A stretch of 64,000 bases of DNA, from NCBI GenBank assembly GCA_033762715.1, contig JANRLL010000004.1, forward strand, positions 1 through 64,000, given 5' to 3'. Position 1 is the first letter of the stretch. Every line of letters starts with the position of its first letter. The position numbers were made by a program, and so were the translations under genes. Source of the stretch: JANRLL01 sp033762715 (GTDB taxonomy: Bacteria; Pseudomonadota; Alphaproteobacteria; Rickettsiales; SXRF01). Shown one piece after another: positions 16,969-25,966 of the stretch. The notes under the pieces are model-generated. The model made no database searches, was not told where the DNA came from, and was given only the letters and a program-made list of their open reading frames with translations.

Positions 16969-19188
16969 ATGGGGCTGGGCAAAAATGAACGTAAGGATTT
17001 TGTAGACCTCATTGATGATGGCGATGTGGAAACGTTGCGCTTAAAGCGCTTTGAGCTTAGTCGCATGGAGCGTTCCGATCAGCTGGACCTCTTGTCCGAG
17101 GCGGCGATGGCGGGGCACGTGAATGTGATGGAGTTTTTCCTCAAGGAACTAGAATTTCCGCTGACAGAGAAGGGCGAGAAAGAATTCAAAATATTACATG
17201 ATGCGATTTTTGAAGCGCGCGGGGAGATGGTCAACTACTTGCTCGACTATATGAAGGAGCATCCCACATTAAAAGTGCCTGACTATGGCGATTTGGCCAT
17301 AGATATCGTGGAGAGCTCTAATCCCGATACGTATATCGAGATGATTGATGTGCTGGCTAAGCGCATGTGGCCAGCAGCTGAGCAAGGTGATAAAGACGCC
17401 AGAGGTGATATTAAAAACCTATTTGATTCAGCTATCGAAGCTGCCGTTGATAATGGTTACTATAATTATGTAAGGGAACTATTGGATAGGCGCGAACAAT
17501 ATGACTTTGTGCATTTGAAGCCTAATGAAGTGTATGAGGAATTGTCGCTCTTCTTGGATGAGAATGTTGAGTATTTTAGCAATCCCAAAAACATTCCTAA
17601 AGAAGTGGAGAAAGTCGATATCGATTATGCGCATCAAGAATATGCCGCCTACGCGGCCGAGCGTCTTTTAGGTGAAGAAAACTATGCGGATCGAGATAAC
17701 TATCTGAGTAGCTTTCTACGCCATATCCACAAGACCTGGAAGGGCTTTTCAACAGCAGATAAGGAAAATAGTCCTCCATTTGATTCGTTAAGGCTCTATT
17801 CGGAAGAAGTAGCGTTGCTCAAAGACCTTTTAAAGCAAAAGAAAGTGCTGACCCGCGATACGGATAAAGTCATACGCGATGATTTGCAGGGAGCGCTTGA
17901 AAATTATCGTCCCTATGAGCTGCGCAAAGGCAGAAACCCCGATACGGATGAAGATCACTATTCTGTGGGGCAAAGTGATAGAAAAAAAGGCGCTACGCCT
18001 AAGCTGTTATCCCCGCCGGAAGAGCAGATTGTGCGCGATGCGATTGAGAAAGGCAAAGTCAGTGTACTCAAAAACTATATCAAATCGCTGATAAAAGAAG
18101 ATAGCGGATTTCAAGCCGATTGCTTTGAACAAGCCATATTCGCTGATCAGCCTAGTGTTGTTCAGTTTCTCAATGCTGAGCTTGGGTTTCATTACGATAT
18201 TGGCAAAGCTATGAAACAGGCGATCGAGTTCAAGTCTGAGAAAGTGGTCGATTCATTGGCGCTGTCGTATCTGGCATTCATTCGCGGTGCCGAGCAGACC
18301 ACGGTAGAAAAAATATCCGAACCTGGCAGCAAGAGAAAGGCGCGCTATACCGTCGTGCAGCCGGTGCTATCTGAGTATGATAATAATATCGACCTAGAAG
18401 ATATGCAGGAATTGCTGGCTATGGCTACCAGCTCAGGCAATCCTACTATATTGCACCATACGCTGGAGGCCTTTATCCCTGGTATGGAGCTGATCTTGTA
18501 CCGCGCCGGCACGCCTGATGAAGAGATTCCTGGCATTATCCAATCGTATCTGCGCAGCAAAGTATTCGCGGTGCTGGATATGGAGCGTTCGGATATGCTC
18601 GAGGTGTTTCTTGCTGCTGAGAATAAGCATATCGCCCCTGAATTGGCACAAGATGATTTTACTCAGTATGGTGAAGCAATCTCGCAGAAGAAACGCGAGA
18701 CTAAAGATCGTACAGGCGCTACCGATAAGGAAAAGGATGCTAATAAAAATAAACTAGCACGCTTGAATAATGAATTGGCAATCGTGCGTACCCATAGTGC
18801 GCATGCACTGCTTCGTACGTCCACCGTTGAGCCCATCCCTGAGGCCGAGCAAAAACCAAAAGGTCCTAAAGAGAAGCTGGTTATGGATGATGGGGTGTAT
18901 GAGCAACTAAAATCGGAGCTGCTGACTTTAAGCTATGCGTTCGCCGCGCGTCCAGAACCCTACAAGAAAAAGCATACAGTGCTGGAATTTCTCAAGCTGC
19001 CGGATGAAGACCAATCTAAAATGGTGCTGTTCATGACACGGCTGCGCGACGAACTAAGGACGCCCGCTGGGGCGGATGGGGTGGCTCACTTCTCGCATAC
19101 AGAGAAAAAGGATTTGGAGCAATTACTGAAAGATTTGGGCGAACATATGTTCGGGAAAAGCAAAGGATTCGGGGCAAAGGGAGCATAG
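16969..19188 (+). CDS. Two-module (A+B) ankyrin-like protein
   Basis: The 739-residue soluble protein joins module A (about residues 1-325, homologous to the product of 13670) and module B (about 345-739, homologous to 15787) through a charged linker near 310-345. Both modules keep their end signatures (HIHKTWKGF for A; FMTRLRDEL for B). This is a gene fusion of the arrangement seen in the separate upstream genes, or the reverse. No enzyme motif, signal peptide or membrane helix. AGAGG ribosome binding site; nine bases after the previous gene. Function unknown. Confidence 0.82.
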   Translation: MGLGKNERKDFVDLIDDGDVETLRLKRFELSRMERSDQLDLLSEAAMAGHVNVMEFFLKELEFPLTEKGEKEFKILHDAIFEARGEMVNYLLDYMKEHPTLKVPDYGDLAIDIVESSNPDTYIEMIDVLAKRMWPAAEQGDKDARGDIKNLFDSAIEAAVDNGYYNYVRELLDRREQYDFVHLKPNEVYEELSLFLDENVEYFSNPKNIPKEVEKVDIDYAHQEYAAYAAERLLGEENYADRDNYLSSFLRHIHKTWKGFSTADKENSPPFDSLRLYSEEVALLKDLLKQKKVLTRDTDKVIRDDLQGALENYRPYELRKGRNPDTDEDHYSVGQSDRKKGATPKLLSPPEEQIVRDAIEKGKVSVLKNYIKSLIKEDSGFQADCFEQAIFADQPSVVQFLNAELGFHYDIGKAMKQAIEFKSEKVVDSLALSYLAFIRGAEQTTVEKISEPGSKRKARYTVVQPVLSEYDNNIDLEDMQELLAMATSSGNPTILHHTLEAFIPGMELILYRAGTPDEEIPGIIQSYLRSKVFAVLDMERSDMLEVFLAAENKHIAPELAQDDFTQYGEAISQKKRETKDRTGATDKEKDANKNKLARLNNELAIVRTHSAHALLRTSTVEPIPEAEQKPKGPKEKLVMDDGVYEQLKSELLTLSYAFAARPEPYKKKHTVLEFLKLPDEDQSKMVLFMTRLRDELRTPAGADGVAHFSHTEKKDLEQLLKDLGEHMFGKSKGFGAKGA

Positions 19189-19191
19189 GAT

Positions 19192-21249
19192 ATGAGCTTG
19201 AATGAAGAAGAAGTTAAAGCAATCCATGAACAAATTGCAGAAGGTGATCTGCAGTCGCTTACCTTCAAGCAACCGCAGTTTGATGATGCGGATGCCCAGC
19301 AGAAATTGATGTTCTTGAGCGTGGCCGCTCATAAAGGAAAGCAGGACATCCTTAAGTTTCTGATTGAAGATACTGGCTTCGATATGAGCCATCCTCAGAT
19401 TCGTCTTCAGGTGATGGTTAATGCCGTTGGCGGAGGTGATGTCGATACGGCTAAATACGTCATCGATTATTGCATTGCCAATCCCAATGGCGGCTTACCT
19501 GATTTCCCTGGCCTTGCAAGGATAGCATCTGAATATTGCCAACCTAATGAGCTGCTGGAGATGACGGAGCTATTTGCGGATAAGCTCAAAGAATGGGATT
19601 CAAAAGGTGACGAATTTATTCGCATAAGTCGCGACCAGGTATTTGGCGCGGCTCTGTCTGGGCTCATTATGGGTGATCATCCAGACCGTATTAAAGACCT
19701 ATTGGATATGCGGAAAAACTATGACGGCGTGGAGAATGATTTTCTTCGCTATTTCATCGAGCAGGCACGTGAAGCATGCAGACGCAAAGATTATCCTTAT
19801 ACACTTTCCGATGAGTCGCTGCGCCATTCTATCGAGGAGCTGGCATCCTACGGTGTTATTAATAGTATCACGTCTGAGGATAAGGGTCTTGTAACTGCGC
19901 AGCTCGATTACTTTTTAAATAGGGCGCATGAAGCCTGGCTCTATTTGCCCGATAAGAAAAAGGAAACCTATCCGGCATTTAGTGCGCTAAAACAATATAG
20001 CGAACATTTAGGCGATATTGAGGCGGCAGTAGCAGGAGAAGATATTCTCAAAGGTGAGGCTAATAAAGAAGTGCGCCGTGACTTAGAGCGTTTCTTGGAA
20101 GAAAAAGGAAAACAAGGCTCTTATACCGTGATAGAAAAAACACCGAAAGTAGCAAGTGCGCCAGCAAATGAATACGGTGAGGTCGAAGGAGAAACGTTAG
20201 CGCCGCATGAAATTGAACGACTGAGAGATGCGATTCGCCACGGTAATATCAAACCGCTACTCGCCTACCCAAAATCGATTATTGAAGCCAATAAAGATAT
20301 AAAAACAGCTTTAATATCTGAGGCCATTAGCAGCGATCAGCCTGGCGCTATCCAGTATCTCATCGGCGAATTGGAGTGCCGGCCCAACTTGGCAAAATGT
20401 ATGACCATGGCCGTCAGCAAAGGCAGCAGCAAAGCGCTTAAAACATTGGTGCAATTACAAGGGATTTACCAACAAGATCCTGAACGCAAAGAGGCATTAG
20501 AAAATCAAACCATCGATAATATGATGGAGTTGTTGGATGCAGCAATTGCTAAAGGTAATGCACAAATACTAGCTACAGCAGCAGATGTCGCCATACCTGC
20601 CATATTGGCACATAAAGAAGCTGGAGCTAGCACTACCGATGTGGTCGAAGCGTCGCAAACCCGCCTGATCATGAAGGCGATGGCGTTGTTAGATAAGAAA
20701 GATGCAGACCTGCTTTCGGCATTCTTAAATAGTATCATGCGTCATGTGCCGGCAGACAAAAGCCAAGCCCTGAGTGCCGATTTAGAAAAAATGGCGCTCA
20801 TGAAAATGTATGAGGCAGGTACGTCGCGTGATGAGGGGGTGCAAATTGCAACCAAGGACATGCAGGCCGCTATTGAGGCATTTAAACTCCGTGCCAGACT
20901 TGCGCAGACGGAAATAGAGATGGTCGATGCGATCGACAAAAAAGGTCAACCGGTCAAAGAACGCAAAATCATTACCGATGATGTCAATTATGCAGAGATC
21001 AAGGATTCTCTATTTAACTTAGTGGTGGAAGATGATGCTAAGGCACATAGGACCGGTAAGAAAAGTGGGGTATTATCCTATCTCGAGCTAAGCACTGATG
21101 AAGTGCATAAGCTGGCCTTGGTGATGGGGCGCATGCGTGATGAGGCTAAGGCGCCTGGCGAACACACGCAAAAGAAGCTGACGGACGAGGTGTTGAAGGC
21201 GCTTGCCGAGCATTTATTCGGAAGATCATCCAAAAGAGCGCGCGGATAA
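19192..21249 (+). CDS. Two-module (A+B) ankyrin-like protein, second copy
   Basis: The 685-residue paralog of the preceding protein has module A at about 1-320 (GDLQSLTFKQ ... AHKGKQDILKFLIED) and module B at about 335-685 (IERLRDAIRHGNIKPL, then MGRMRDEAKAP near the end). Divergence between the two fusions is high across the length, so the duplication is old. It starts three bases after the previous stop behind ATAGGAT and closes the five-gene array; pyrE follows after 71 bases. A soluble helical scaffold is inferred; partner unknown. Confidence 0.82.
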   Translation: MSLNEEEVKAIHEQIAEGDLQSLTFKQPQFDDADAQQKLMFLSVAAHKGKQDILKFLIEDTGFDMSHPQIRLQVMVNAVGGGDVDTAKYVIDYCIANPNGGLPDFPGLARIASEYCQPNELLEMTELFADKLKEWDSKGDEFIRISRDQVFGAALSGLIMGDHPDRIKDLLDMRKNYDGVENDFLRYFIEQAREACRRKDYPYTLSDESLRHSIEELASYGVINSITSEDKGLVTAQLDYFLNRAHEAWLYLPDKKKETYPAFSALKQYSEHLGDIEAAVAGEDILKGEANKEVRRDLERFLEEKGKQGSYTVIEKTPKVASAPANEYGEVEGETLAPHEIERLRDAIRHGNIKPLLAYPKSIIEANKDIKTALISEAISSDQPGAIQYLIGELECRPNLAKCMTMAVSKGSSKALKTLVQLQGIYQQDPERKEALENQTIDNMMELLDAAIAKGNAQILATAADVAIPAILAHKEAGASTTDVVEASQTRLIMKAMALLDKKDADLLSAFLNSIMRHVPADKSQALSADLEKMALMKMYEAGTSRDEGVQIATKDMQAAIEAFKLRARLAQTEIEMVDAIDKKGQPVKERKIITDDVNYAEIKDSLFNLVVEDDAKAHRTGKKSGVLSYLELSTDEVHKLALVMGRMRDEAKAPGEHTQKKLTDEVLKALAEHLFGRSSKRARG

Positions 21250-21320
21250 CGCTAAAAAATGCTGGAACCTAGCTGAAATAGGCCATATATCTGGGCTATT
21301 CATAGCTTTTTGAGGGCCCC

Positions 21321-21917
21321 GTGAATCACGACGAGATTATCCAAGAATTTAAAGATGCTGGCGCGCTGCTGAGCGGCCATTTCATTTTATCATCGGGCCT
21401 GCATAGTCCTAATTATATGCAATGCGCGCGCGTGTTGATGGATGCGAAGCGCAGCGAACGCCTTTGCGCGGCATTGGCGGCTAAACTGCTTGAAGAAGGT
21501 TATAGCTTTGATGTGGTGGTGGCACCGGCCATGGGTGGTGTGGTGGTAGGCTATGAGATGGGCCGTCAGTTGGGACTTCCTGCCATGTTTGTTGAGCGTG
21601 TGGATGGGCAATTTGTATTGCGCCGTGGCTTTGCACTAGAAGCAGGCCAAAAAGTGCTGGTGGTGGAAGATGTGGTCACAACCGGTAAATCCTCAATGGA
21701 AGCGGTGGATTGTATCAAGGCACATGGCGCCGAGCCGCTTGCGGTTGCAAGCCTTGTGGACCGCCGTGCTAGTAATGATGTGACGCTCAAACTGCCGCTG
21801 GTGTCATTGCTCAAGCTCGATATTCCGACCTATAAACCCGATGCGTTGCCGCCAGAGCTGCAGAATATTCCTGCGGTGAAACCAGGCAGCCGCTTTATCA
21901 ACGCCAAAGCCTCCTAA
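21321..21917 (+). CDS. pyrE: Orotate phosphoribosyltransferase
   Basis: PyrE converts orotate and PRPP to orotidine monophosphate in pyrimidine synthesis. The 198-residue protein has the N-terminal substrate segment SGHFILSSGLHSPNYMQC, the GGVVVGYEMGRQL region, and the PRPP motif VLVVEDVVTTGKSS (near residues 110-123). Translation begins at a GTG with TGAGGG upstream. The stop overlaps the first base of the next gene, so it heads a run with the SDR and folB. Confidence 0.95.
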   Translation: MNHDEIIQEFKDAGALLSGHFILSSGLHSPNYMQCARVLMDAKRSERLCAALAAKLLEEGYSFDVVVAPAMGGVVVGYEMGRQLGLPAMFVERVDGQFVLRRGFALEAGQKVLVVEDVVTTGKSSMEAVDCIKAHGAEPLAVASLVDRRASNDVTLKLPLVSLLKLDIPTYKPDALPPELQNIPAVKPGSRFINAKAS

Positions 21918-22630
21918 TGAAACGCGCAGCCATCATTACCGGTGGTGCAAAACGGGTAGGGGCTGCAATGGCGCTCTATCTGGCCAAACATGGCTATGAC
22001 ATCGCGCTGCATTACTCACGCTCGGAAAAAGAAGCCAAAGCGCTGCAAAAGAAAATCGAGAAACTCGGTCGGCGCTGCGAATTGTTTCAGCAGGACTTAG
22101 CCGATGCGGCTGCGCTCTTGCCGTTAATGAAGGCGATCAAGAAAGCGATGCCGCATGTAAGTTTGCTGGTGAATAATGCCTCGGTGTTTGAACGCGGGTG
22201 TCTGATGGATACCGATGAAGCGCTGTTTGAGCGCCAGATAGGTGTGAATTTAAAAGCGCCATTCTTTCTGACACAAGCCTTTGCCAAGCAATTTAAGCAA
22301 GGCTGTGTGGTGAATATTCTTGATACCGATATTAGCACGGTGCATTTCAGCCATTTTGCTTATTTACTGTCCAAAAAAGCATTTGCCGATTTCACGCGCA
22401 TGGCGGCCTATGAGCTGGGGCCCAGCATTCGCGTGCATGGCATTTGTCCTGGCTGCATGTTGCCGTCCGATCAGAATGATTCGAGTTATGAAGATAAAAT
22501 CGCCAAGTTGATTCCGCTTAAAAGCCATCCGTCGCTGGATGAGCTGAGCGAAGCAGTACGCTGGATTGCTGAGCAGCAGCATATGACGGGTCAAATTCTG
22601 TTTGTCGATGGGGGCAAGCATGTCCTCTGA
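21917..22630 (+). CDS. Short-chain dehydrogenase, FolM/pteridine-reductase type
   Basis: This 237-residue SDR has the NADPH motif TGGAKRVG (residues 9-16), where the K-R after the glycines favours NADPH, then NNASVF, and the active site D...YLLSK. As in PTR1 and FolM, an aspartate (LDTD) replaces the usual catalytic serine before the Tyr-Lys pair. It likely reduces dihydropterins (dihydromonapterin or dihydrofolate). Its place directly before folB, with an 11-base overlap, supports a pterin role. An ordinary SDR with another substrate remains possible. Confidence 0.82.
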   Translation: MKRAAIITGGAKRVGAAMALYLAKHGYDIALHYSRSEKEAKALQKKIEKLGRRCELFQQDLADAAALLPLMKAIKKAMPHVSLLVNNASVFERGCLMDTDEALFERQIGVNLKAPFFLTQAFAKQFKQGCVVNILDTDISTVHFSHFAYLLSKKAFADFTRMAAYELGPSIRVHGICPGCMLPSDQNDSSYEDKIAKLIPLKSHPSLDELSEAVRWIAEQQHMTGQILFVDGGKHVL

Positions 22631-23006
22631 TACGAACTGGAATGTGACCATTAAAAACCTGGAAACCCGCATACGGGTGGGCATTCATCCGCATGAGCAG
22701 GAGCCGCAGCGTGTTATCGTTAATGCGACCATTAGCGGAGATTTTCCAGTGCGCCCACAATCCATTGAAGACTGCTTTAATTATGACCTGGTGCATCAGC
22801 TGGTTGCAAAAAAATGGCCTACTGAGGCGCATATCCCCTTGCTCGAATCCTGGGTGACGAATTTGCTGCTGTTTATTTTCAAGGCCGATCCACGCGTGAC
22901 GCAAGCCAAGGTGAGTGTCTGCAAGCCAGATATTTTTGACCATGCTGAATCGGTTGGAGTTGAGGCGATCTGGTCGCGTGCGGATTTCAAGCGCTTTAAC
23001 CAATGA
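22620..23006 (+). CDS. folB: Dihydroneopterin aldolase
   Basis: FolB cleaves 7,8-dihydroneopterin to the hydroxymethyl pterin used in folate synthesis. The 128-residue protein has the T-fold signature: IRVGIHPHEQ with the substrate-binding glutamate, the acidic ESWVTNLLLFIF helix, and VSVCKPDIF containing the catalytic lysine. I chose the ATG at 22620, inside the end of the SDR gene; an in-frame ATG at 22602 adds six residues that do not fit the family. Its TGA overlaps the next ATG. Confidence 0.88.
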   Translation: MSSDTNWNVTIKNLETRIRVGIHPHEQEPQRVIVNATISGDFPVRPQSIEDCFNYDLVHQLVAKKWPTEAHIPLLESWVTNLLLFIFKADPRVTQAKVSVCKPDIFDHAESVGVEAIWSRADFKRFNQ

Positions 23007-23839
23007 CCACCGCTTCGATTATTATTCCTACCTTTGAAGCCGATGCATTTATTGCTCGCGCGGTACAAAGCGCGCTTGCGCAAACCATCACCGATATTGA
23101 AGTGATTGTGGTATCTGACGATCAGCGTTATTATGCGCCGCTCTTAGGTGAATATGTTTCCGATATGCGCTTGCGCTTTGCCACCACCGACCAGATAGGG
23201 GCAGGGCCAGGGGCTGCGCGCAATGTGGGGATAGCGCTGGCGCGCTCGCCTGTGGTTGCCACGCTCGATGCCGATGATGCGTATCATCCCGACTATTTAG
23301 AGCAGGTATTGCCGTATGTATTGAAACACGGCGCCTGCACCACCGCTGCGCATAGTATCGATCAGGATACGGGCAATCCGCTATCAGCCTATGTCCATAC
23401 GCATTCTGACGTGCTCAATATTCCGTATCCTTTTGCCGATATTTTATATGCGAATCTGGTGATGGATCGCAGACGTTGTGACGTGCCGTGGCCAGAAGGC
23501 GTGATGTATGGGGAAGATCAGCTCTATTGGCTGCTCATTCAAGACCAGCTGCCAGGCGTCTATTATCTGGCCGAGCCGCTCTATGATTATTATTACCGCC
23601 GCGGGTCGTTGTCGCATCCCACTCCAGAAGAAGGCACTCGTAAGCTGGTAGGGCTGCGCCAGAAGATGGTGGATTGGCTAAATCAAGAACCATCGCCAGT
23701 GGAAAGTTCGGAAAATCGTACCTATTTGCTGAAGCGTTTGACCATCTATAATGAGCTAGAAGAATTTTTTGAATATCAGATGGTGGATAACGAACGCTAT
23801 CAGGCTGAGCTGCAACGCCGGCTGGATCGGGAGCTTTAG
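23003..23839 (+). CDS. Family 2 glycosyltransferase
   Basis: The 278-residue GT-A fold enzyme has ASIIIPTFEADAFIARAVQSAL at the N terminus, GAGPGAARNVGI near residue 70, and the metal-binding DADDAYHPDYL. It transfers a sugar from a nucleotide sugar to an unknown acceptor in the cytoplasm; no membrane segment is present. It overlaps folB by four bases. The next gene is a clear paralog with the same motifs, so the pair arose by tandem duplication. No other polysaccharide genes are close. Confidence 0.88.
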   Translation: MTTASIIIPTFEADAFIARAVQSALAQTITDIEVIVVSDDQRYYAPLLGEYVSDMRLRFATTDQIGAGPGAARNVGIALARSPVVATLDADDAYHPDYLEQVLPYVLKHGACTTAAHSIDQDTGNPLSAYVHTHSDVLNIPYPFADILYANLVMDRRRCDVPWPEGVMYGEDQLYWLLIQDQLPGVYYLAEPLYDYYYRRGSLSHPTPEEGTRKLVGLRQKMVDWLNQEPSPVESSENRTYLLKRLTIYNELEEFFEYQMVDNERYQAELQRRLDREL

Positions 23840-23840
23840 C

Positions 23841-24704
23841 ATGGCCCTGGTGTCTATTGTCATTCCAGTGTTTCAGGCAGAAGCCTTTGTGGCTCGTGCG
23901 GTACGCAGTGCATTGGCGCAAACCAATGCCGATATAGAGGTGGTGGTGTCGATCGATGATCGCAAACCCTATGAGGCGATTCTGGCAAAGCAGGGTATTG
24001 CCGATTCGCGCCTGCGCCTGGCTAGTACCGGCCGTATTGGGGCAGGGCCAGGGGCTGCGCGTAATGCCGGTATCAAAGCTGCCGCCGCGCCGATCATCGC
24101 GATGCTCGATGCCGATGATGAATTCTTTCCCGATCATATCGAAAAGCTGCTGCCGAAAGTCCGGCAATATGGTTGCGCGATAACGCAGATTGAATTGCTC
24201 GATGATAGCACCAAGGCGCCACTGCCGAATCGCGCCAAGCCATTTATTTCAGGGCCATTACCGCTGGGCGATGCGCTGCAGGCCTGCTTGCATACCCATA
24301 TACCGATTATGTTTGATCGCAACAAATGCGCACACCGTTTCAATGAAGATGTGCCGTTGCTCGAAGATGGGCTATTTCTGGCTGAATGTTTCACCAAGCT
24401 CAATAGCGTGTGGTATCAGGCCGAGCACAGTTATCGCTATTACCGGCGTGAAGGGTCGTTGTGCAATCAAACCGGTGCAGCGCTGCGCTTCTTAGAAACT
24501 GGAAAGAATATTCTACGCCTCATTGCCAATAAGAAAATACTAACCGCGAATACAGAGGCAGCGGGTATATTTGCCGCCTTTATCAAACGCAACAATGCGC
24601 TGGAGTCAGCCTATCTGAAGGCGGTGGCGTCTAGTGCAGTAAAAGATTATCAGGAATTTCTAGAAAAAAATCTGGCCTTTGTACACGCACCCCTAGAGGT
24701 TTAG
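23841..24704 (+). CDS. Family 2 glycosyltransferase, tandem paralog
   Basis: This 287-residue cytoplasmic GT-A enzyme has the same order of motifs as its upstream neighbour: VSIVIPVFQAEAFVARAVRSAL, IGAGPGAARNAGI, and the metal-binding MLDADDEFFPDHI, with a shared YRYYRREGSL segment near residue 200. An open frame extends upstream, but the ATG at 23841, one base after the preceding stop, aligns with the paralog. Acceptor and donor unknown. It ends two bases from the oppositely oriented chemoreceptor-like gene. Confidence 0.88.
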   Translation: MALVSIVIPVFQAEAFVARAVRSALAQTNADIEVVVSIDDRKPYEAILAKQGIADSRLRLASTGRIGAGPGAARNAGIKAAAAPIIAMLDADDEFFPDHIEKLLPKVRQYGCAITQIELLDDSTKAPLPNRAKPFISGPLPLGDALQACLHTHIPIMFDRNKCAHRFNEDVPLLEDGLFLAECFTKLNSVWYQAEHSYRYYRREGSLCNQTGAALRFLETGKNILRLIANKKILTANTEAAGIFAAFIKRNNALESAYLKAVASSAVKDYQEFLEKNLAFVHAPLEV

Positions 24705-24706
24705 GG

Positions 24707-25735
24707 TTATTTCTCAGGATGCTGCACAATTACGCTCCACCAACCCAGGCCATCATATTCCTGATAGCCGATGGTTTTAGCAAAAGCGACGATGTTACCT
24801 TGGCTATCGATATAACTGCCCTTGGTGGTGCCTTTATGCTCCAACGCAAACGGGCTTAACAGGTCTTTGCCGTCGGAGGCTGCAATCACGCGGAATTTAT
24901 TATCGAGCAACAATACGCGCGAACGACCCCATTCCTCTTTGCTTAGATTCGGCTCATCGCACACAATCACGCGCGACTGCTCTTGCCAATCGAACAGAAC
25001 CCCTAATACGCCGAGCACTTCGCCATTCACTTCACCGCCACGGCGCACAGCCGTAGAATAAACCGCAACCGAGCGATTGCCATGCAATGCATCAAAATAC
25101 ACATCGTCGACAATATATTCGTCACCGCTATGGGTTCTAAGTGCGCCTTGGAACCATTGCTTATCGACAAGCGACGTACCTAAAGCGGCAGGGTATTTTT
25201 CCGGTTGTGAGGTTGCAATCACGCGACCTTTGGTATCAAGCAGCAACAAATCGGTATAAACCGAATAGAAGCGGTTGATCAGGCCTAAGCGTTTAATGGC
25301 ATGCAGGCAATTGGCTTCGTTGATATTCTCTAGGCATTTATAAAACGCCTCATCGGTTGCCCACCAACGCACGTCGGCGGTACGCTCATAGAGATTGCGC
25401 ACAATCAGCTGCACCAAGGTTTGCGACATTTCCGACAGGCGGCTGAAATAGCTGCTGTCAAATTCCTGCGCCAATTGATCCGTTTGGGCATTAATACGAC
25501 CAAGCACCGTAGTGCGCAGCTCTTTGGAATTGTTGGCGGCTTGCGTAGCCAGCGATTTTACTTCTTGCGCTACTACGGCAAAACCCTTGCCAAACTCACC
25601 AGCGCGCGCGGCTTCAATCGTGGCATTCAAGGCCAGCAGATTGGTCTTACCAGCAATGGTTTCATTGGTTTTGGCGAATTTATGCACTTCATCCTGGATG
25701 GTTTGGATGATTGTTTTGATTTGGGTGCTAGACAT
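24707..25735 (-). CDS. Soluble chemoreceptor-like protein: MCP signalling tip then Cache-like sensor
   Basis: This 342-residue protein has no membrane helix. Residues about 25-75 hold the highly conserved MCP hairpin tip (TNLLALNATIEAARAGEFGKGFAVVA is the region; CheA/CheW binding site). The C-terminal part, about 130-342, reads as a Cache-type ligand-binding domain (LLLLDTKGRVIATS, DKQWFQGAL, EYIVDDVYFD, GVLGVLFDW). In normal receptors the sensor comes first and lies outside; here the order is reversed and all is cytoplasmic. The methylation helices flanking the tip are short. Ribosome binding site GAGGAG. No chemotaxis genes are nearby. Confidence 0.8.
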   Translation of the reverse strand: MSSTQIKTIIQTIQDEVHKFAKTNETIAGKTNLLALNATIEAARAGEFGKGFAVVAQEVKSLATQAANNSKELRTTVLGRINAQTDQLAQEFDSSYFSRLSEMSQTLVQLIVRNLYERTADVRWWATDEAFYKCLENINEANCLHAIKRLGLINRFYSVYTDLLLLDTKGRVIATSQPEKYPAALGTSLVDKQWFQGALRTHSGDEYIVDDVYFDALHGNRSVAVYSTAVRRGGEVNGEVLGVLGVLFDWQEQSRVIVCDEPNLSKEEWGRSRVLLLDNKFRVIAASDGKDLLSPFALEHKGTTKGSYIDSQGNIVAFAKTIGYQEYDGLGWWSVIVQHPEK

Positions 25736-25966
25736 CTGCTCCTCTTCTACTGAATTAGTTGATTGCGCGTCCTGCGATGTCTTTTTTTAGTATTATAGGA
25801 TATTAAATATATAATAAAAAATAAAAATTACAAATAGTTATGTATATAGCTTCAAATAAGTTGTCATATAATCTTAATATTTATCACTTTTATGTAATGG
25901 CGAATTTGCTCTAAAAGTGCCTGCATAATTTCTTGATAAGCTATTTAGGAAGGAAGAAATAGCGAC

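Noticed and set aside
22518..23003. 161-codon minus-strand frame over folB
   Set aside because: folB is clear from its motifs; the antisense frame is incidental.
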